NCBI GenBank assembly: GCA_016182795.1
Contig: JACPFW010000025.1
Location: 1-64,000, forward strand
Reading direction: 5' to 3'
DNA: 64,000 bases
Source of the DNA: Gemmatimonadota bacterium
Lineage (GTDB): Bacteria > Gemmatimonadota > Gemmatimonadetes > Gemmatimonadales > Gemmatimonadaceae
Part shown: piece after piece, positions 40,718-50,184 of the stretch
Numbering within the stretch: the first letter of the stretch is position 1
Layout of the letters: every line of letters begins with the position of its first letter
Notes under the pieces: model-generated
Told to the model about the DNA's origin: nothing
Database searches by the model: none
Seen by the model: only the letters and a program-made list of their open reading frames with translations
Position numbers and translations under genes: made by a program

Positions 40718-42622
40718 ATGACTGTTCTTTCTCGCATCAACTCCCCCGCGGACCTCAAGGGCCTCTCGTCGCCCGAGCTCAAGCAGCTCGCCGATGAGGT
40801 GCGGGAGTTTCTTATCGAGACCTGTTCGGCTACCGGCGGCCACATTGGCGCCGGCTTGGGTGTCGTGGAGCTGACCATCGCCCTGCACTACGCGTTCGAC
40901 GCGCCGCGCGATCAGTTCGTCTGGGACGTCGGGCATCAGGCGTATCCGCACAAGGTGCTCACGGGGCGCCGGGACCGGATGTCGACCCTGCGGCAGGAAG
41001 GCGGGCTGTCGGGATTCCTGAAGCGCAGCGAGAGCGAGTATGACGCCTTTGGCGCCGGCCACGCGGCGACGTCGATCTCGGCCGCCCTCGGCATCGCTGC
41101 CGGACGCGACCTGAATCACGACGACTTCAAGGTTGTGGCCATCATCGGCGACGGCTCCATGGGCAGCGGCCTCGCGTACGAGGGGCTCAACAACGCGGGC
41201 GCCTCTGACCGCGACATCATCGTGGTGCTCAACGACAACGAGATGTCGATCGCGCCCAACGTCGGCGCGATGCACCGGTATCTCACGTCGGTGCAGCGCA
41301 ATCCGCTGTACAACCGCGTGCGCAGCAGCCTTGGACAGATCTTCGAGCAGCACGACAAGGGCAAGGGCGCCATCCACGACATCGGCGCCGTGGTCAAGCG
41401 GTGGGAAGAGAGCGTGAAAATGTTCCTGACGCCCGGCGTACTGTTCGAGGAGTTCGGGTTCCGCTATTTCGGCCCCATCGACGGACACGACATTGATCAG
41501 ATGATCGAGACGTTCCGCGCGATGCGCGAGTTCAAGGGGCCGCGCCTGGTGCACGTCATCACGCAGAAGGGGCGCGGCTTCCCGGCGGGCGAGCACGGCG
41601 AGAAATGGCACGCCCTGCCGCCGGGGCACGATCCGGCCACCGGCAAGGTGATTCACGCCTCGACCGCGAACCCGAATTGGACGACGGTGTTCGGCCGCGG
41701 CCTGTCGGAGCTGATGGCGGAGGACCCGACGCTCGTGGCGATCACGGCGGCGATGCCGAGCGGCACGGGGGTGAACCTGGTGCAGAAGGCGCATCCGACC
41801 CGGTTCTTCGACGTGGGCATCGCCGAGGGGCACGCGGTGACGTTCGCCGCCGGTATGGCGACGCAGGGGGCGCGTCCGGTCACCGCCATCTATTCGACGT
41901 TCCTGCAGCGCGGCTACGACAACATCATTCACGACGTCGCCATCCAGCACCTGCCCGTGATCTTCTGCCTCGATCGCGCGGGACTGGTGGGCGAGGATGG
42001 CGAGACGCACGCGGGGCTGTACGACATCGCCTATATGCTCGCCATCCCGGGCATGACAGTGACGGCGCCGGCGAGCGGCGCCGAACTCATTGGCCTGCTG
42101 CGGACGGCGATCGCGCATCGCGACAATCCGTTCAGCATCCGGTATCCGCGCGACGCGTCACCCGATCTGGTCGGCGCGGCGGAAACGATCGAAGCGGTGC
42201 CGTACGGAAGCTGGGACGTGGCGCGCCGCGGACGCGATGAGGTGGCGGTGCTCGCGGTCGGCACGATGGTGGCGCAGTCGGTGCGCGCCGCGGACGAGTT
42301 GGCGAAGGAAGGCATCGACGTGACCGTGGTGAACTGTCGTTTCCTCAAGCCCATCGACGGCGCCTCGCTCGATGCGCTGCTGCACGAGCACAAGACGCTG
42401 CTCGTCGTGGAGGAGGGGACGGTCGTGAACGGCTTCGGCGCGTATCTCGCGGCAATCGTGGCAACGCGCGATCCGTCGGTGCGGGTAATTGCTCACGGCG
42501 TCCCTGATCGTGTGATCTACGCCGCCTCCCGTGCCCGCCAGTTGGCGGAGTGCGGATTGGACGCCGCCGGCATCGCCGCCAAGGTGCGCGCCCTCCACAG
42601 CGCCGCGGCGATGGCAGGCTGA
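40718..42622 (+). CDS. dxs: 1-deoxy-D-xylulose-5-phosphate synthase
   Basis: 634 residues. The thiamine diphosphate site appears as G-H-I-G-A-G-L-G-V-V-E-L-T, V-G-H-Q-A-Y-P-H-K and G-D-G-S-M-G-S-G-L-A-Y-E-G-L-N-N-A. The pyrimidine domain has V-G-I-A-E-G-H-A-V-T-F-A-A-G and D-R-A-G-L-V-G-E-D-G. It makes DXP from pyruvate and glyceraldehyde 3-phosphate, the first step of the MEP pathway that feeds the IspA reaction. nadK starts 2 bases after the stop. Confidence 0.95.
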   Translation: MTVLSRINSPADLKGLSSPELKQLADEVREFLIETCSATGGHIGAGLGVVELTIALHYAFDAPRDQFVWDVGHQAYPHKVLTGRRDRMSTLRQEGGLSGFLKRSESEYDAFGAGHAATSISAALGIAAGRDLNHDDFKVVAIIGDGSMGSGLAYEGLNNAGASDRDIIVVLNDNEMSIAPNVGAMHRYLTSVQRNPLYNRVRSSLGQIFEQHDKGKGAIHDIGAVVKRWEESVKMFLTPGVLFEEFGFRYFGPIDGHDIDQMIETFRAMREFKGPRLVHVITQKGRGFPAGEHGEKWHALPPGHDPATGKVIHASTANPNWTTVFGRGLSELMAEDPTLVAITAAMPSGTGVNLVQKAHPTRFFDVGIAEGHAVTFAAGMATQGARPVTAIYSTFLQRGYDNIIHDVAIQHLPVIFCLDRAGLVGEDGETHAGLYDIAYMLAIPGMTVTAPASGAELIGLLRTAIAHRDNPFSIRYPRDASPDLVGAAETIEAVPYGSWDVARRGRDEVAVLAVGTMVAQSVRAADELAKEGIDVTVVNCRFLKPIDGASLDALLHEHKTLLVVEEGTVVNGFGAYLAAIVATRDPSVRVIAHGVPDRVIYAASRARQLAECGLDAAGIAAKVRALHSAAAMAG

Positions 42623-42624
42623 CC

Positions 42625-43488
42625 ATGCGCATCGGCGTCATTGGCCACTTCCGGCACGACGGACTCGGTGCGCTCGTCGGGCACCTCGTGGCGCAGGCGC
42701 CGGCGCTCGGACTCGATCTCGCGTTCGAACGTGAACTGCTGCCCTTCGCCGGGCGCGACGCGGCGGTTCTGCACGACACGGCGCACCTCGACGCCATCCT
42801 CGCGTTTGGGGGCGACGGCACGCTGCTGCGCGCCGCGCGACTGCTTGGGCACTCGTCGGCGCCGGTGTTCGGCGTGAACCTCGGCAAGCTGGGCTTCCTG
42901 ACGACGTGCCGCGCGCAGGACTTCGCGGGACTGCTGCCGCGGTTCGCCCGCGGCGAGTTCGTGGCCGAACAACGGATGGCGCTGGAGGCGCAGTGGCACG
43001 ATGCGCTGGGGACGGCCGGTGCGCGCCTGCGCGCGCTCAACGACGTGGTGCTGCACAAGGGCGGATTTGCGCGCGTGCTGCGCCTCACGCTGACAGTGAG
43101 CGGCGAGCGACTGGGTTCGATGACGGCGGACGGAATCGTCGTGTCGTCACCGACGGGCTCCACCGCGTACTCGTTGTCGGCCGGCGGCCCGATCGTCGAT
43201 CCGTCGCTGGAGTCGATCGTCGTCACGCCAGTTGCCGCGCACACGCTCGCTATGCGGCCGTTCGTCCTGCCGGCCGAGGCGGTGATCGAAGTGCAACCGG
43301 AAGATGCGCCCGAGGAGGTTTTGGTGACGGTCGATGGCCAGGTCGGCACCAAGCTGGGTCCCAACCAGCGGCTCCTCGTGCGCCGCTCGCCGCAGCCGGT
43401 GCGCATCGTGCGCATGGACGACACGACGTTCTTCGGTCGACTGCGCGAGAAGATGGGGTGGGGCGGGCTGGTTGAGCGAGACGGGTAA
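42625..43488 (+). CDS. nadK: NAD kinase
   Basis: 287 residues. The kinase signature A-F-G-G-D-G-T-L-L-R-A-A-R lies near residue 53, followed by G-V-N-L-G-K-L-G-F-L-T and S-P-T-G-S-T-A-Y-S-L-S-A-G-G-P-I-V-D-P. It phosphorylates NAD+ to NADP+ and so supplies NADPH for reactions such as IspC-type reductions. The ATG at 42625 begins M-R-I-G-V-I-G, the usual start, directly after dxs. A tandem-repeat gap separates it from recN. Confidence 0.95.
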   Translation: MRIGVIGHFRHDGLGALVGHLVAQAPALGLDLAFERELLPFAGRDAAVLHDTAHLDAILAFGGDGTLLRAARLLGHSSAPVFGVNLGKLGFLTTCRAQDFAGLLPRFARGEFVAEQRMALEAQWHDALGTAGARLRALNDVVLHKGGFARVLRLTLTVSGERLGSMTADGIVVSSPTGSTAYSLSAGGPIVDPSLESIVVTPVAAHTLAMRPFVLPAEAVIEVQPEDAPEEVLVTVDGQVGTKLGPNQRLLVRRSPQPVRIVRMDDTTFFGRLREKMGWGGLVERDG

Positions 43489-43493
43489 GGGAG

Positions 43494-43600
43494 ATTCAGG
43501 ACTGGGACTCAGGATTGAGATTTGTGATCGCGATTCTTGATTGCGATTAGCGACCTGAGACTCACTGACTACTCTCTACCTTCCACCCTCTACCTTCTGC
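43494..43600. repeat. Simple heptamer-like tandem repeats between nadK and recN
   Basis: The first part has imperfect 7-base units related to ATTCAGG/CTCAGGA; the last part (about 43571-43600) reads as CTCTACC TTCCACC CTCTACC TTCTGCC. The CTCTACC unit is the complement of GGTAGAG, close to the GGTAGAC unit at 2532-2574. The tract is richer in A and T than its surroundings. Confidence 0.7.
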
Positions 43601-43606
43601 CGTTGC

Positions 43607-45331
43607 GTGCTCACTGAACTCCGCATTCGCAACTTCGCCATCATTGACGCCGTGGTGCTGCCGCTGGCGCCGGGGCTGAACGTGCTGTCGGGCGAAACGG
43701 GGGCGGGGAAGTCCATCATTGTCGGCGCGCTAGGCCTGCTGATCGGCGAACGGGCGACTGCCGATCTCGTGCGTCCCGGGGCTGACCGCGCGGTGGTGGA
43801 GGGGACGTTCGAGCTGGGAGATGCGCCCGAACTGCGCGCCCAGCTCGACGAGCGCGGCATCGACTGCGACGACGGGCTGCTCGTGCTCAAGCGCGAAGTG
43901 GCGGCCGCCAGCGGCGCGCGCGCGCGGGCGTGGATCAACGGCACTGCGGTGACCGCCGCGGTGCTGGCGGACGTTGGGCGCGCGCTGGTCAACGTGCACA
44001 GCCAGCACGAGGCGCAGTCGCTGCTCGACGCCGAGGCGCAGCGGCGAATCCTCGACGCCTTCGCCGGCGCGCAGGGCCAGACGGCGGCGGTGGCCCGCGC
44101 CCACGCCACGCTTGCCGACGCGCGGCATGCGGTGGCCGACCTCGTGGCGCGCCGTGATGCCGCGCAGAAGCGAGCCGACTATCTGCGGCACGTGGCGCAC
44201 GAGATCTCCGACGCGAAGCTCGTCGAGGGCGAGGAGCAGAAGCTCGAAGACGAAGCGCGGCGCCTGACGCACGCCGAGGAACTGCGCGCGCTGGCCGGCG
44301 AACTCTCGGGTGTGCTCGAGGGCGAGGACGCGTCGGTGCTCGCCCAGCTTGGCCACCTGCAGAAGCCGTTGGCCGCGCTGCAGCGCATCGACCCGTCGGT
44401 CGACCGTCTGCAGGAGCTGTACGACGCGGCCTACTACGCCCTCGAAGAGCTGGCCCGCGAGGTATCCGCCTACGCGGAGACGGTGGAGCACGACCCCAAC
44501 CGGCTCGCCGAGGTGGATCGCCGGCGCGATGTGCTGTTCCGCCTGCTGAAGAAGTACGGGGGGACGGTTGCGTCGGCGCTCGAGACTGGGCGCGAAGCGC
44601 GCGCCGAGCTGTCGCTGCTCGACACGGCGGCCCTCGACCTGCGCGGCCTTGAAGAGAGCGTGGCCACCGCGGACGCGGCGCTGCGGGCGACCGCCGCCGC
44701 GCTCACCAAGGTGCGCCAAAAGGCGGCGTCACGACTCGCCAAGGAAGTCGAGGCCCAGTTCCCGGGCCTCGGACTCGAGGACGGGCGATTCCAGGTGGTG
44801 TTGACCGCGCGCGACGAGCCGGGCGCCGTCGGCGCCGAAGATGTCGAGTTCCGCGTCGCGCTCAACGTCGGCCACGAGGCGCGCGCGCTCTCGCGCGTGG
44901 CGTCGGGTGGCGAACTCGCGCGCGTGATGCTTGCTCTCAAGACGATTCTTGCCGGAGTGGACCGCGTACCGACGCTCATCTTCGACGAAGTCGACGCCGG
45001 GATTGGCGGCAAAGTGGGGCAGCAAGTGGGGGACGCGATGCGCCGCGTGGCCGAGCACCATCAGGTGTTCGCCATCACGCACCTGCCGCAGATCGCGGCC
45101 CGCGCGCACCATCACATTCGCGTGCACAAGGGCGCCAAGGACGGCGTGACCACCGCCGACATCGAGGTGCTCGAGGGCGACGCGCGAGTCGAGGAAGTGG
45201 CGCGCATGCTGGGCGGCGACGCCGACAGCGCCACGAGCCGCGCGCACGCGCGGGAGCAGCTGCACGCCGGCGCCGCCGTACGACCGCCACAAGATGAACC
45301 GCGCCGAGGGGCGCGGGGGCGTGGCGCCTAG
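43607..45331 (+). CDS. recN: DNA repair protein RecN
   Basis: 574 residues. The SMC-like ATPase has Walker A G-E-T-G-A-G-K-S near 30, the signature L-S-R-V-A-S-G-G-E-L-A-R-V-M-L and Walker B F-D-E-V-D-A-G-I-G-G. A long coiled coil occupies about 150-360. RecN holds DNA ends together in double-strand break repair. The start is a GTG at 43607 with family-like residues L-T-E-L-R-I-R-N-F-A-I-I. The last 25 residues (R-P-P-Q-D-E-P-R-R-G-A-R-G-R-G-A) are not conserved. The stop shares the palindrome CTAG (45328-45331) with the convergent gene. Confidence 0.94.
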   Translation: MLTELRIRNFAIIDAVVLPLAPGLNVLSGETGAGKSIIVGALGLLIGERATADLVRPGADRAVVEGTFELGDAPELRAQLDERGIDCDDGLLVLKREVAAASGARARAWINGTAVTAAVLADVGRALVNVHSQHEAQSLLDAEAQRRILDAFAGAQGQTAAVARAHATLADARHAVADLVARRDAAQKRADYLRHVAHEISDAKLVEGEEQKLEDEARRLTHAEELRALAGELSGVLEGEDASVLAQLGHLQKPLAALQRIDPSVDRLQELYDAAYYALEELAREVSAYAETVEHDPNRLAEVDRRRDVLFRLLKKYGGTVASALETGREARAELSLLDTAALDLRGLEESVATADAALRATAAALTKVRQKAASRLAKEVEAQFPGLGLEDGRFQVVLTARDEPGAVGAEDVEFRVALNVGHEARALSRVASGGELARVMLALKTILAGVDRVPTLIFDEVDAGIGGKVGQQVGDAMRRVAEHHQVFAITHLPQIAARAHHHIRVHKGAKDGVTTADIEVLEGDARVEEVARMLGGDADSATSRAHAREQLHAGAAVRPPQDEPRRGARGRGA

Positions 45332-47004
45332 CGGCGCCCCCAGAGCGATCGATACCAGCGCACCGTGACGAGGTCGCGGTTGAGATGCGCCACGCGCCAT
45401 CCGCTGCCGGAAACCGTCTGCTGGTGTTCGTACGTCACGTCAAAAGCCACGCGCGCGTGGCCGCGACGCACCGCTTCGACCGTGGAGTACGTGCCGCCAA
45501 CCGACAGGCGCTGCTCCGACCAGTCGGTGGCCGTCGTCCACGCGGTCAGGTCGGCTGCCGTGGCACCGCCGGCGCCCGCAGGCCCCGCCAAACTCCAGCT
45601 GTCCTTTTCCTGACGCGCCAGGCTCCACGTCGCGCCGAGGCGAATATTGCGCGTGATGGCCACGCGCGGCGTGACCGCCACGTCGAGACGCGAGCCGGGC
45701 TGGCGCGAAACGCGCAGCTCGCGAGATGCGGGCACGAACGGGAACGGCACCCCGCCAACCTCGGGGCTGTCGGCGGCCGCGACGCGCGTCACGTAGTCGG
45801 CGCTAGCGGACTGTTCGATGCCAACCACGACCGTCGCCGACCAGCGTTCGCTGTAGAACAGGTCGGTGAACGACTGCAGCGCGATTCCGCGCTCGCGGTC
45901 GCCGGTCACGGGGGCAAACGGTTCGCTGGGATCGGGCGTCGAACTGCCCGTGAGTCGCACGGACGCGGCCACCGCCTGGCGAACCGCAAAGCCGTGGATG
46001 CTCGATGTGTCGTCGCCGACCATGTCGAACACACGGGCCTTCGCGTGCACGCTCACGTCGCCGAGGCCGTAGGCGTGAACGGTGCGCACGGGACGCATCA
46101 GGTAGCCGTAGAGCGAATCGGCGAGAAGCGTGTCGACATCGGCGCGCGAGAAGAGCGCGGCGGCCGACGGCCCCTGTGTGTCGAGCGCGTTGTTGCCAAA
46201 GGCAACGAACTGATCGCGGAAGCCGAGGATGCGTTGGTTGATGGCCGCCTGCGCCGCGCTGTTGGCCAGCGGCACAAACGGCAGCCCCGCCGCGCCGGCG
46301 CGTCCGCCGTAGAGCTGGTTGAGCGCCGTCGCAAACGTTGTCGCTTGGCCGACGAGGGTCTGTGCGCCCGCGACGTTGGCGAGTACGGGCGCGCAGCCGG
46401 CGGCTGCGGGCGTGGCCTGGCACTGCGTGATGCGGCGGCCCGTTTGCGCGACGGCGCTGTCGAATTGCGCCACGAGCGTCGCATTGCGTGTGCGGGCCGC
46501 GCTGTTGGCCCACGCCGGGTTGAAGCCCATCGTGCCTTCGACGCGTCCGGCGTTCAGCACGAGGTTGGGCTCAATGGCGTGACTGGCCGCCACGAGGCGC
46601 GCGCCGACGGTGAGGCGGCGGAGGACGCCGAGTTCCACGCCAAGGGCGGCATCCTGCGCGGCATCGCGGCGGCCAATCGACAGGACGCCGAGTGACGGAT
46701 CGAAGCCCGCGAAGCCGGAGAGTGAGGCGACGAGCGGCGACGCCGATGCAAGGCGCGCGTCGTAGCGTCCGTTCCACGACGCGGCGCTGGCATTGGCGCC
46801 GAGCGAGCGAAGCGTGCCGTCGCCATCGTAGCGTTCGTTGGCCCGGTCCCACACGATGCCGGCGCTGACGCGCGCGGTGCCCACGGGGAGCGTGGAGGCG
46901 TCACCGCCGATGCCAAGCGCCCGCTGGGCCGCCGCGGGCGACGCGACCGCCAGCAGGGCGACGAGCGCGCTCAGCGCGCGCGTGACGAGTCTCCGGTGGA
47001 CCAT
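45328..47004 (-). CDS. Exported outer-membrane-like protein, family not recognised
   Basis: 558 residues. A clear signal peptide (M-V-H-R-R-L-V-T-R-A-L-S-A-L-V-A-L-L-A, cleavage after A-A-A-Q) sets the start at 47004. The rest is beta-rich with alternating charged and hydrophobic residues, Trp/Tyr-rich strands, and short repeats of S-x-G-x-x-x-W patterns, suggesting an outer-membrane barrel. One pair of Cys (C-Q-A-T-P-A-A-A-G-C) may form a disulphide. The C-terminus ends in an aromatic-rich strand (V-T-V-R-W-Y-R-S-L-W) but not in the classical terminal Phe. It is divergent from the glycosidase-like gene, and its stop overlaps that of recN. I cannot assign a function. Confidence 0.65.
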   Translation of the reverse strand: MVHRRLVTRALSALVALLAVASPAAAQRALGIGGDASTLPVGTARVSAGIVWDRANERYDGDGTLRSLGANASAASWNGRYDARLASASPLVASLSGFAGFDPSLGVLSIGRRDAAQDAALGVELGVLRRLTVGARLVAASHAIEPNLVLNAGRVEGTMGFNPAWANSAARTRNATLVAQFDSAVAQTGRRITQCQATPAAAGCAPVLANVAGAQTLVGQATTFATALNQLYGGRAGAAGLPFVPLANSAAQAAINQRILGFRDQFVAFGNNALDTQGPSAAALFSRADVDTLLADSLYGYLMRPVRTVHAYGLGDVSVHAKARVFDMVGDDTSSIHGFAVRQAVAASVRLTGSSTPDPSEPFAPVTGDRERGIALQSFTDLFYSERWSATVVVGIEQSASADYVTRVAAADSPEVGGVPFPFVPASRELRVSRQPGSRLDVAVTPRVAITRNIRLGATWSLARQEKDSWSLAGPAGAGGATAADLTAWTTATDWSEQRLSVGGTYSTVEAVRRGHARVAFDVTYEHQQTVSGSGWRVAHLNRDLVTVRWYRSLWGRR

Positions 47005-47069
47005 CTCGAATGGGCGGTGCAAATGGGAACCCGCTAAGTTTGGCTTGTCTCCAGCAACTCTGAAACCTA

Positions 47070-48848
47070 ATGCCCGAACCTTCGCTCCCAAGCATCCCCT
47101 GGCAGGTCACCGGTAATCATTGGGTTGCCCTGCCATGCGTACACCCCGTGGACGGCGCGGTTCACGCGCTTGGCGCGCTGCACCGGGGGGCGCGGTCGGC
47201 GGTGGAGTTTGCGGGAAGCGCCGACTTTCTGACGGGCAATGGTCCCGCGCTGGCGCGTCCGGTGCTGAGCGTGGACGGCGAGCGCATCGAACTCGCCCGC
47301 GGCGGGATCGTGTGGGAGCGCGCCTTCAACTGGCTGCCGACGTTCACGGCGGCCGTCGGCGACCTGATCATTCGCGGCACGCTGTTCGCCCCGTACGGGC
47401 TCGACGCCGACATGGCGGGGGCGGTGTACGCGCTGACCGTCGAGAACCGGGGTGCGACGGCGCGGCACATTACGCTGGCCCTCGAGGGCGCGCTCGGGCA
47501 TCGTCAGGTGCGCGTGCGCACCCCGCGGGCGCTCGAAGATGCCTCGCGCATCAGCGCCGGAGCCGACGGGGCGGTGGTGCTCGACGGGGCTAATGCCCCG
47601 GGGCTCGCCGCGCTCGCCATTGCGAGCGATGAGAGCGGCGAGATTGCCATTCGCGAGGGGCCCGAGCCGAGCTATCGCATCGCGCGCGAGTTTACGGTTG
47701 AAGGCGGTTCGCGCGTCGAGTGCGCCTTCTACGTAGGCGCCGGACCCGAGCGTGACGGGGCGCAGGCCATCCTGGGAGTGCTCCGCCGCCGCGGCTGGCG
47801 CGCCCTGCTCGCCGCCACCCGCGAGGCGTTGCGCGCGCTGGAGCAGAGCACCGGCACCGAGTCGCTCGACCTGCTCGTCAACCGCAACCTGCTGTTCGCC
47901 TATTTCTATGGCGTGGCGCGCGCCCTCGACGACGCGCAGTACTACTTGGTGCGCAGTCGCGCGCCGTGGCATCCGGCCGGCGTGACGATCCGCGACTGGG
48001 AGGCGCTGTGCTGGACGATTCCGGCGGTGCAGCTAGCTGATCCGTCGCTGGCGCGCGAACTGATCCTGCGGGCGTGCGAACTGCACGGCTACGCGCCGGG
48101 GCAGGGAATCCACTACTTCGACGGCACGCTCTTTGAGCCGGGCTTCACGCTCGAAGGATGCTCGGCGTATGCCATAGCGGTGGACCGCTACATTCGCGAC
48201 ACCAATGATGATCGGGTGGTCGAAGAGCCCGTGCTGGCGGACACGCTGTACGTGTCGAGCGACGATCTGGCGGCGCGGCGCGACAAGGACCATCCGCTGT
48301 ACCACACCGAAGTCACGCTCGGCGGTGGTCGCGCGGCGCTGCCGTTCACGCTGCACGGCAACGCGGTGACCGCATACGCGCTCGACTGCCTCAAGCGAAC
48401 GCTCGACGAAGAGGCGGCCAAGGGGCTGCAGGATCCTGAGGGCGTGCGCGCGGCGCTGCGCCGGCATTTCGCCCCCGGTGGAGCGAAGTCCGCGTTTGTT
48501 GCCGCCAGCGATCTGGCGGGGCGGGTGAGCGAGGCGGACGATCCGGTGGGGTCGGCACTGTGGCTCCCGCTCTACGAGACCGTCGAGCGCAGCGACTCGA
48601 CGTACCGGCGCACCGCCAAGCAGGTACCGGAGCCGACGATGCTCGCGCAGCAAATTGCCCGGCTGATGGGCCCCGATGCGGCGGAAGTGCTCGCCTGGCT
48701 GCGGCGGGCGCCGCTATCACTGGGCGTGGCGAGCGAGCGCGTGCAGAGTGACGGGGTGGGCACCGCCGGCGGCGGCGACGCGGCACTCGCCGGATTGCTC
48801 GCCTACGCCACATGGTTCAGCGTGCACGCGTTCGGAGTGCGCCCGTGA
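47070..48848 (+). CDS. Six-hairpin glycosidase-like protein (probable glycoside hydrolase)
   Basis: 592 residues, no signal peptide. The N-terminal 200 residues look like a beta-sandwich (G-G-I-V-W-E-R-A-F-N-W and many V-x-V-x strands). The remainder resembles (alpha/alpha)6-barrel sugar hydrolases of the glycogen-debranching/trehalase type, with V-T-I-R-D-W-E-A-L-C-W, G-I-H-Y-F-D-G-T-L-F-E-P-G-F-T-L and Y-A-I-A-V-D-R-Y-I-R-D-T-N-D-D. Acidic residues in D-W-E and F-D-G are candidates for catalysis. The exact family and substrate are not clear. galK overlaps the 3' end by 4 bases, so a role in freeing or handling galactose or a galactoside is plausible but inferred only from position. Confidence 0.6.
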   Translation: MPEPSLPSIPWQVTGNHWVALPCVHPVDGAVHALGALHRGARSAVEFAGSADFLTGNGPALARPVLSVDGERIELARGGIVWERAFNWLPTFTAAVGDLIIRGTLFAPYGLDADMAGAVYALTVENRGATARHITLALEGALGHRQVRVRTPRALEDASRISAGADGAVVLDGANAPGLAALAIASDESGEIAIREGPEPSYRIAREFTVEGGSRVECAFYVGAGPERDGAQAILGVLRRRGWRALLAATREALRALEQSTGTESLDLLVNRNLLFAYFYGVARALDDAQYYLVRSRAPWHPAGVTIRDWEALCWTIPAVQLADPSLARELILRACELHGYAPGQGIHYFDGTLFEPGFTLEGCSAYAIAVDRYIRDTNDDRVVEEPVLADTLYVSSDDLAARRDKDHPLYHTEVTLGGGRAALPFTLHGNAVTAYALDCLKRTLDEEAAKGLQDPEGVRAALRRHFAPGGAKSAFVAASDLAGRVSEADDPVGSALWLPLYETVERSDSTYRRTAKQVPEPTMLAQQIARLMGPDAAEVLAWLRRAPLSLGVASERVQSDGVGTAGGGDAALAGLLAYATWFSVHAFGVRP

Positions 48849-50005
48849 CAGCGCGGGAGGCCGGGCGCGCCGTGGCGGAGGACGCGCGCCGGTTCTTTGC
48901 GAAATCGTTTGGCGGCGACCCGACGCTCGTGGTGTCGGCGGCTGGACGCGTGAACCTGATTGGCGAGCACGTCGACTACAATGGCGGCATCGCCCTGCCG
49001 ATCGCCATTCAACGGCGCACGGCGGTGGCTGTTCGCGTGCGCGACGGCGCCCGGGTGACGCACATCAACTCGGGGGGGACGGGCGGCGTGCTGCGCATCG
49101 ACCACGGCAAGCTCGCGCGGCGCCGAAAATGGACAGACTATCCCTCAGGCGTGCTCGATCAACTGGTGGGCGTCGGCATCAACGTGCCGGGACTCGATGT
49201 CGCCGTGGCAAGCGACATTCCGTCGGGGAGCGGACTCAGTTCGTCGGCGGCGCTGGAAGTCGCCTTTGATTTTGCCGTGCGCTCCGCGCTCGGCCTCGAC
49301 GCCGAGCCGGTGGCGCTGGCCCTCGAGTGCCAGCGGGCGGAGCGGCAATTCGTGGGCGTGCCGTGCGGCGCGATGGACCAGCTTTCGGCGGCGTGCGGTG
49401 AGCAGGGCCACGCGATGCTGATGCAGTTTGCGCCGGTGCAGATGACGCCGGTGCCGTTTGCGGAGCGGGTGCTCGTGGTGGACACCGCCACGCCGCGCAG
49501 CCTGCGCGCGTCGGCGTACAGCGAACGCGTCGCCGAGTGCCAGACCGCGCTCGCCGCGATTCAGCGCTTGGCGCCGGAGACCGCCACGCTCGCGTCGGCG
49601 TCGCTCGAGCAGGTGGAGGCCGCGGAAATGCCTGATGTGCCGCGCCGCCGTGCCCGACACGTGGTTTCCGAGTGCCAGCGGGTGCGGCGCGTGGCGGAAG
49701 CACTGGCGAGCGGGGCAGGTTTTCCCGGGGCCGAGGCCAACGCGTCGCACGCGTCGCTGCGCGACGACTACGACTGCTCGACGCCCGAGCTCGACTGGAT
49801 CGTTGAGCACGTGCGGCCGGTGCGTGGCATCGCCGGCGCGCGGCTCACCGGCGCCGGGTGGGGCGGCTGTGCCATTGTGTTTGGCGAGGCATCGGCGCTG
49901 GAGGCGCTGACTGAATCGCTGCCGCCCGCCTACGAGCGCGCCATCGGGCGCGCGCCACGCACCTGGCTGGTGGGCGCGGACGACGGGGTGCGGATCGAAG
50001 CGTAG
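48845..50005 (+). CDS. galK: Galactokinase
   Basis: 386 residues of the GHMP kinase family. The galactokinase signature A-G-R-V-N-L-I-G-E-H-V-D-Y-N-G-G lies near residue 34. The ATP-binding motif is D-I-P-S-G-S-G-L-S-S-S-A-A and motif 3 is L-T-G-A-G-W-G-G-C-A-I-V-F. It phosphorylates galactose at C1, the first Leloir step; galT and galE are not in the window. The GTG at 48845 overlaps the previous stop (GTGA); an in-frame start at 48812 would lie inside the upstream gene. Confidence 0.92.
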   Translation: MTAREAGRAVAEDARRFFAKSFGGDPTLVVSAAGRVNLIGEHVDYNGGIALPIAIQRRTAVAVRVRDGARVTHINSGGTGGVLRIDHGKLARRRKWTDYPSGVLDQLVGVGINVPGLDVAVASDIPSGSGLSSSAALEVAFDFAVRSALGLDAEPVALALECQRAERQFVGVPCGAMDQLSAACGEQGHAMLMQFAPVQMTPVPFAERVLVVDTATPRSLRASAYSERVAECQTALAAIQRLAPETATLASASLEQVEAAEMPDVPRRRARHVVSECQRVRRVAEALASGAGFPGAEANASHASLRDDYDCSTPELDWIVEHVRPVRGIAGARLTGAGWGGCAIVFGEASALEALTESLPPAYERAIGRAPRTWLVGADDGVRIEA

Positions 50006-50055
50006 TGCGTGCCACCGGTTGCCGTGGCGGCGGGACGTTGGTATTCTCCGTGCAC

Positions 50056-50128
50056 GCGGGAATAGCTCAGTTGGTAGAGCACAACCTTGCCAAGGTTGGG
50101 GTCGCGGGTTCGAGTCCCGTTTCCCGCT
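50056..50128 (+). tRNA. tRNA-Gly (GCC)
   Basis: A 73-base cloverleaf. Acceptor arms GCGGGAA and TTCCCGC pair perfectly. The D-arm has AGCTCAGTTGGTAGAGC, the anticodon loop TTGCCAA (anticodon 50089-50091) is closed by CAACC/GGTTG, and the T-arm contains GGTTCGAGTCC. CCA is not encoded. Confidence 0.97.
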
Positions 50129-50140
50129 CTGAAGCAGAAA

Positions 50141-50184
50141 GACAACAGAGAAACAACAGAGAGACAACAGAGAAGCAACAGAAG
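50141..50184. repeat. Four tandem 11-base units after tRNA-Gly
   Basis: The units are GACAACAGAGA, AACAACAGAGA, GACAACAGAGA and AGCAACAGAAG. Just downstream, AAGGGCGGG pairs with CCCGCCCTT (about 50182-50213), and a further tract of short GTATC/GAATCC-like units runs to about 50278, so the whole gap to tRNA-Leu is simple sequence. Confidence 0.85.
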
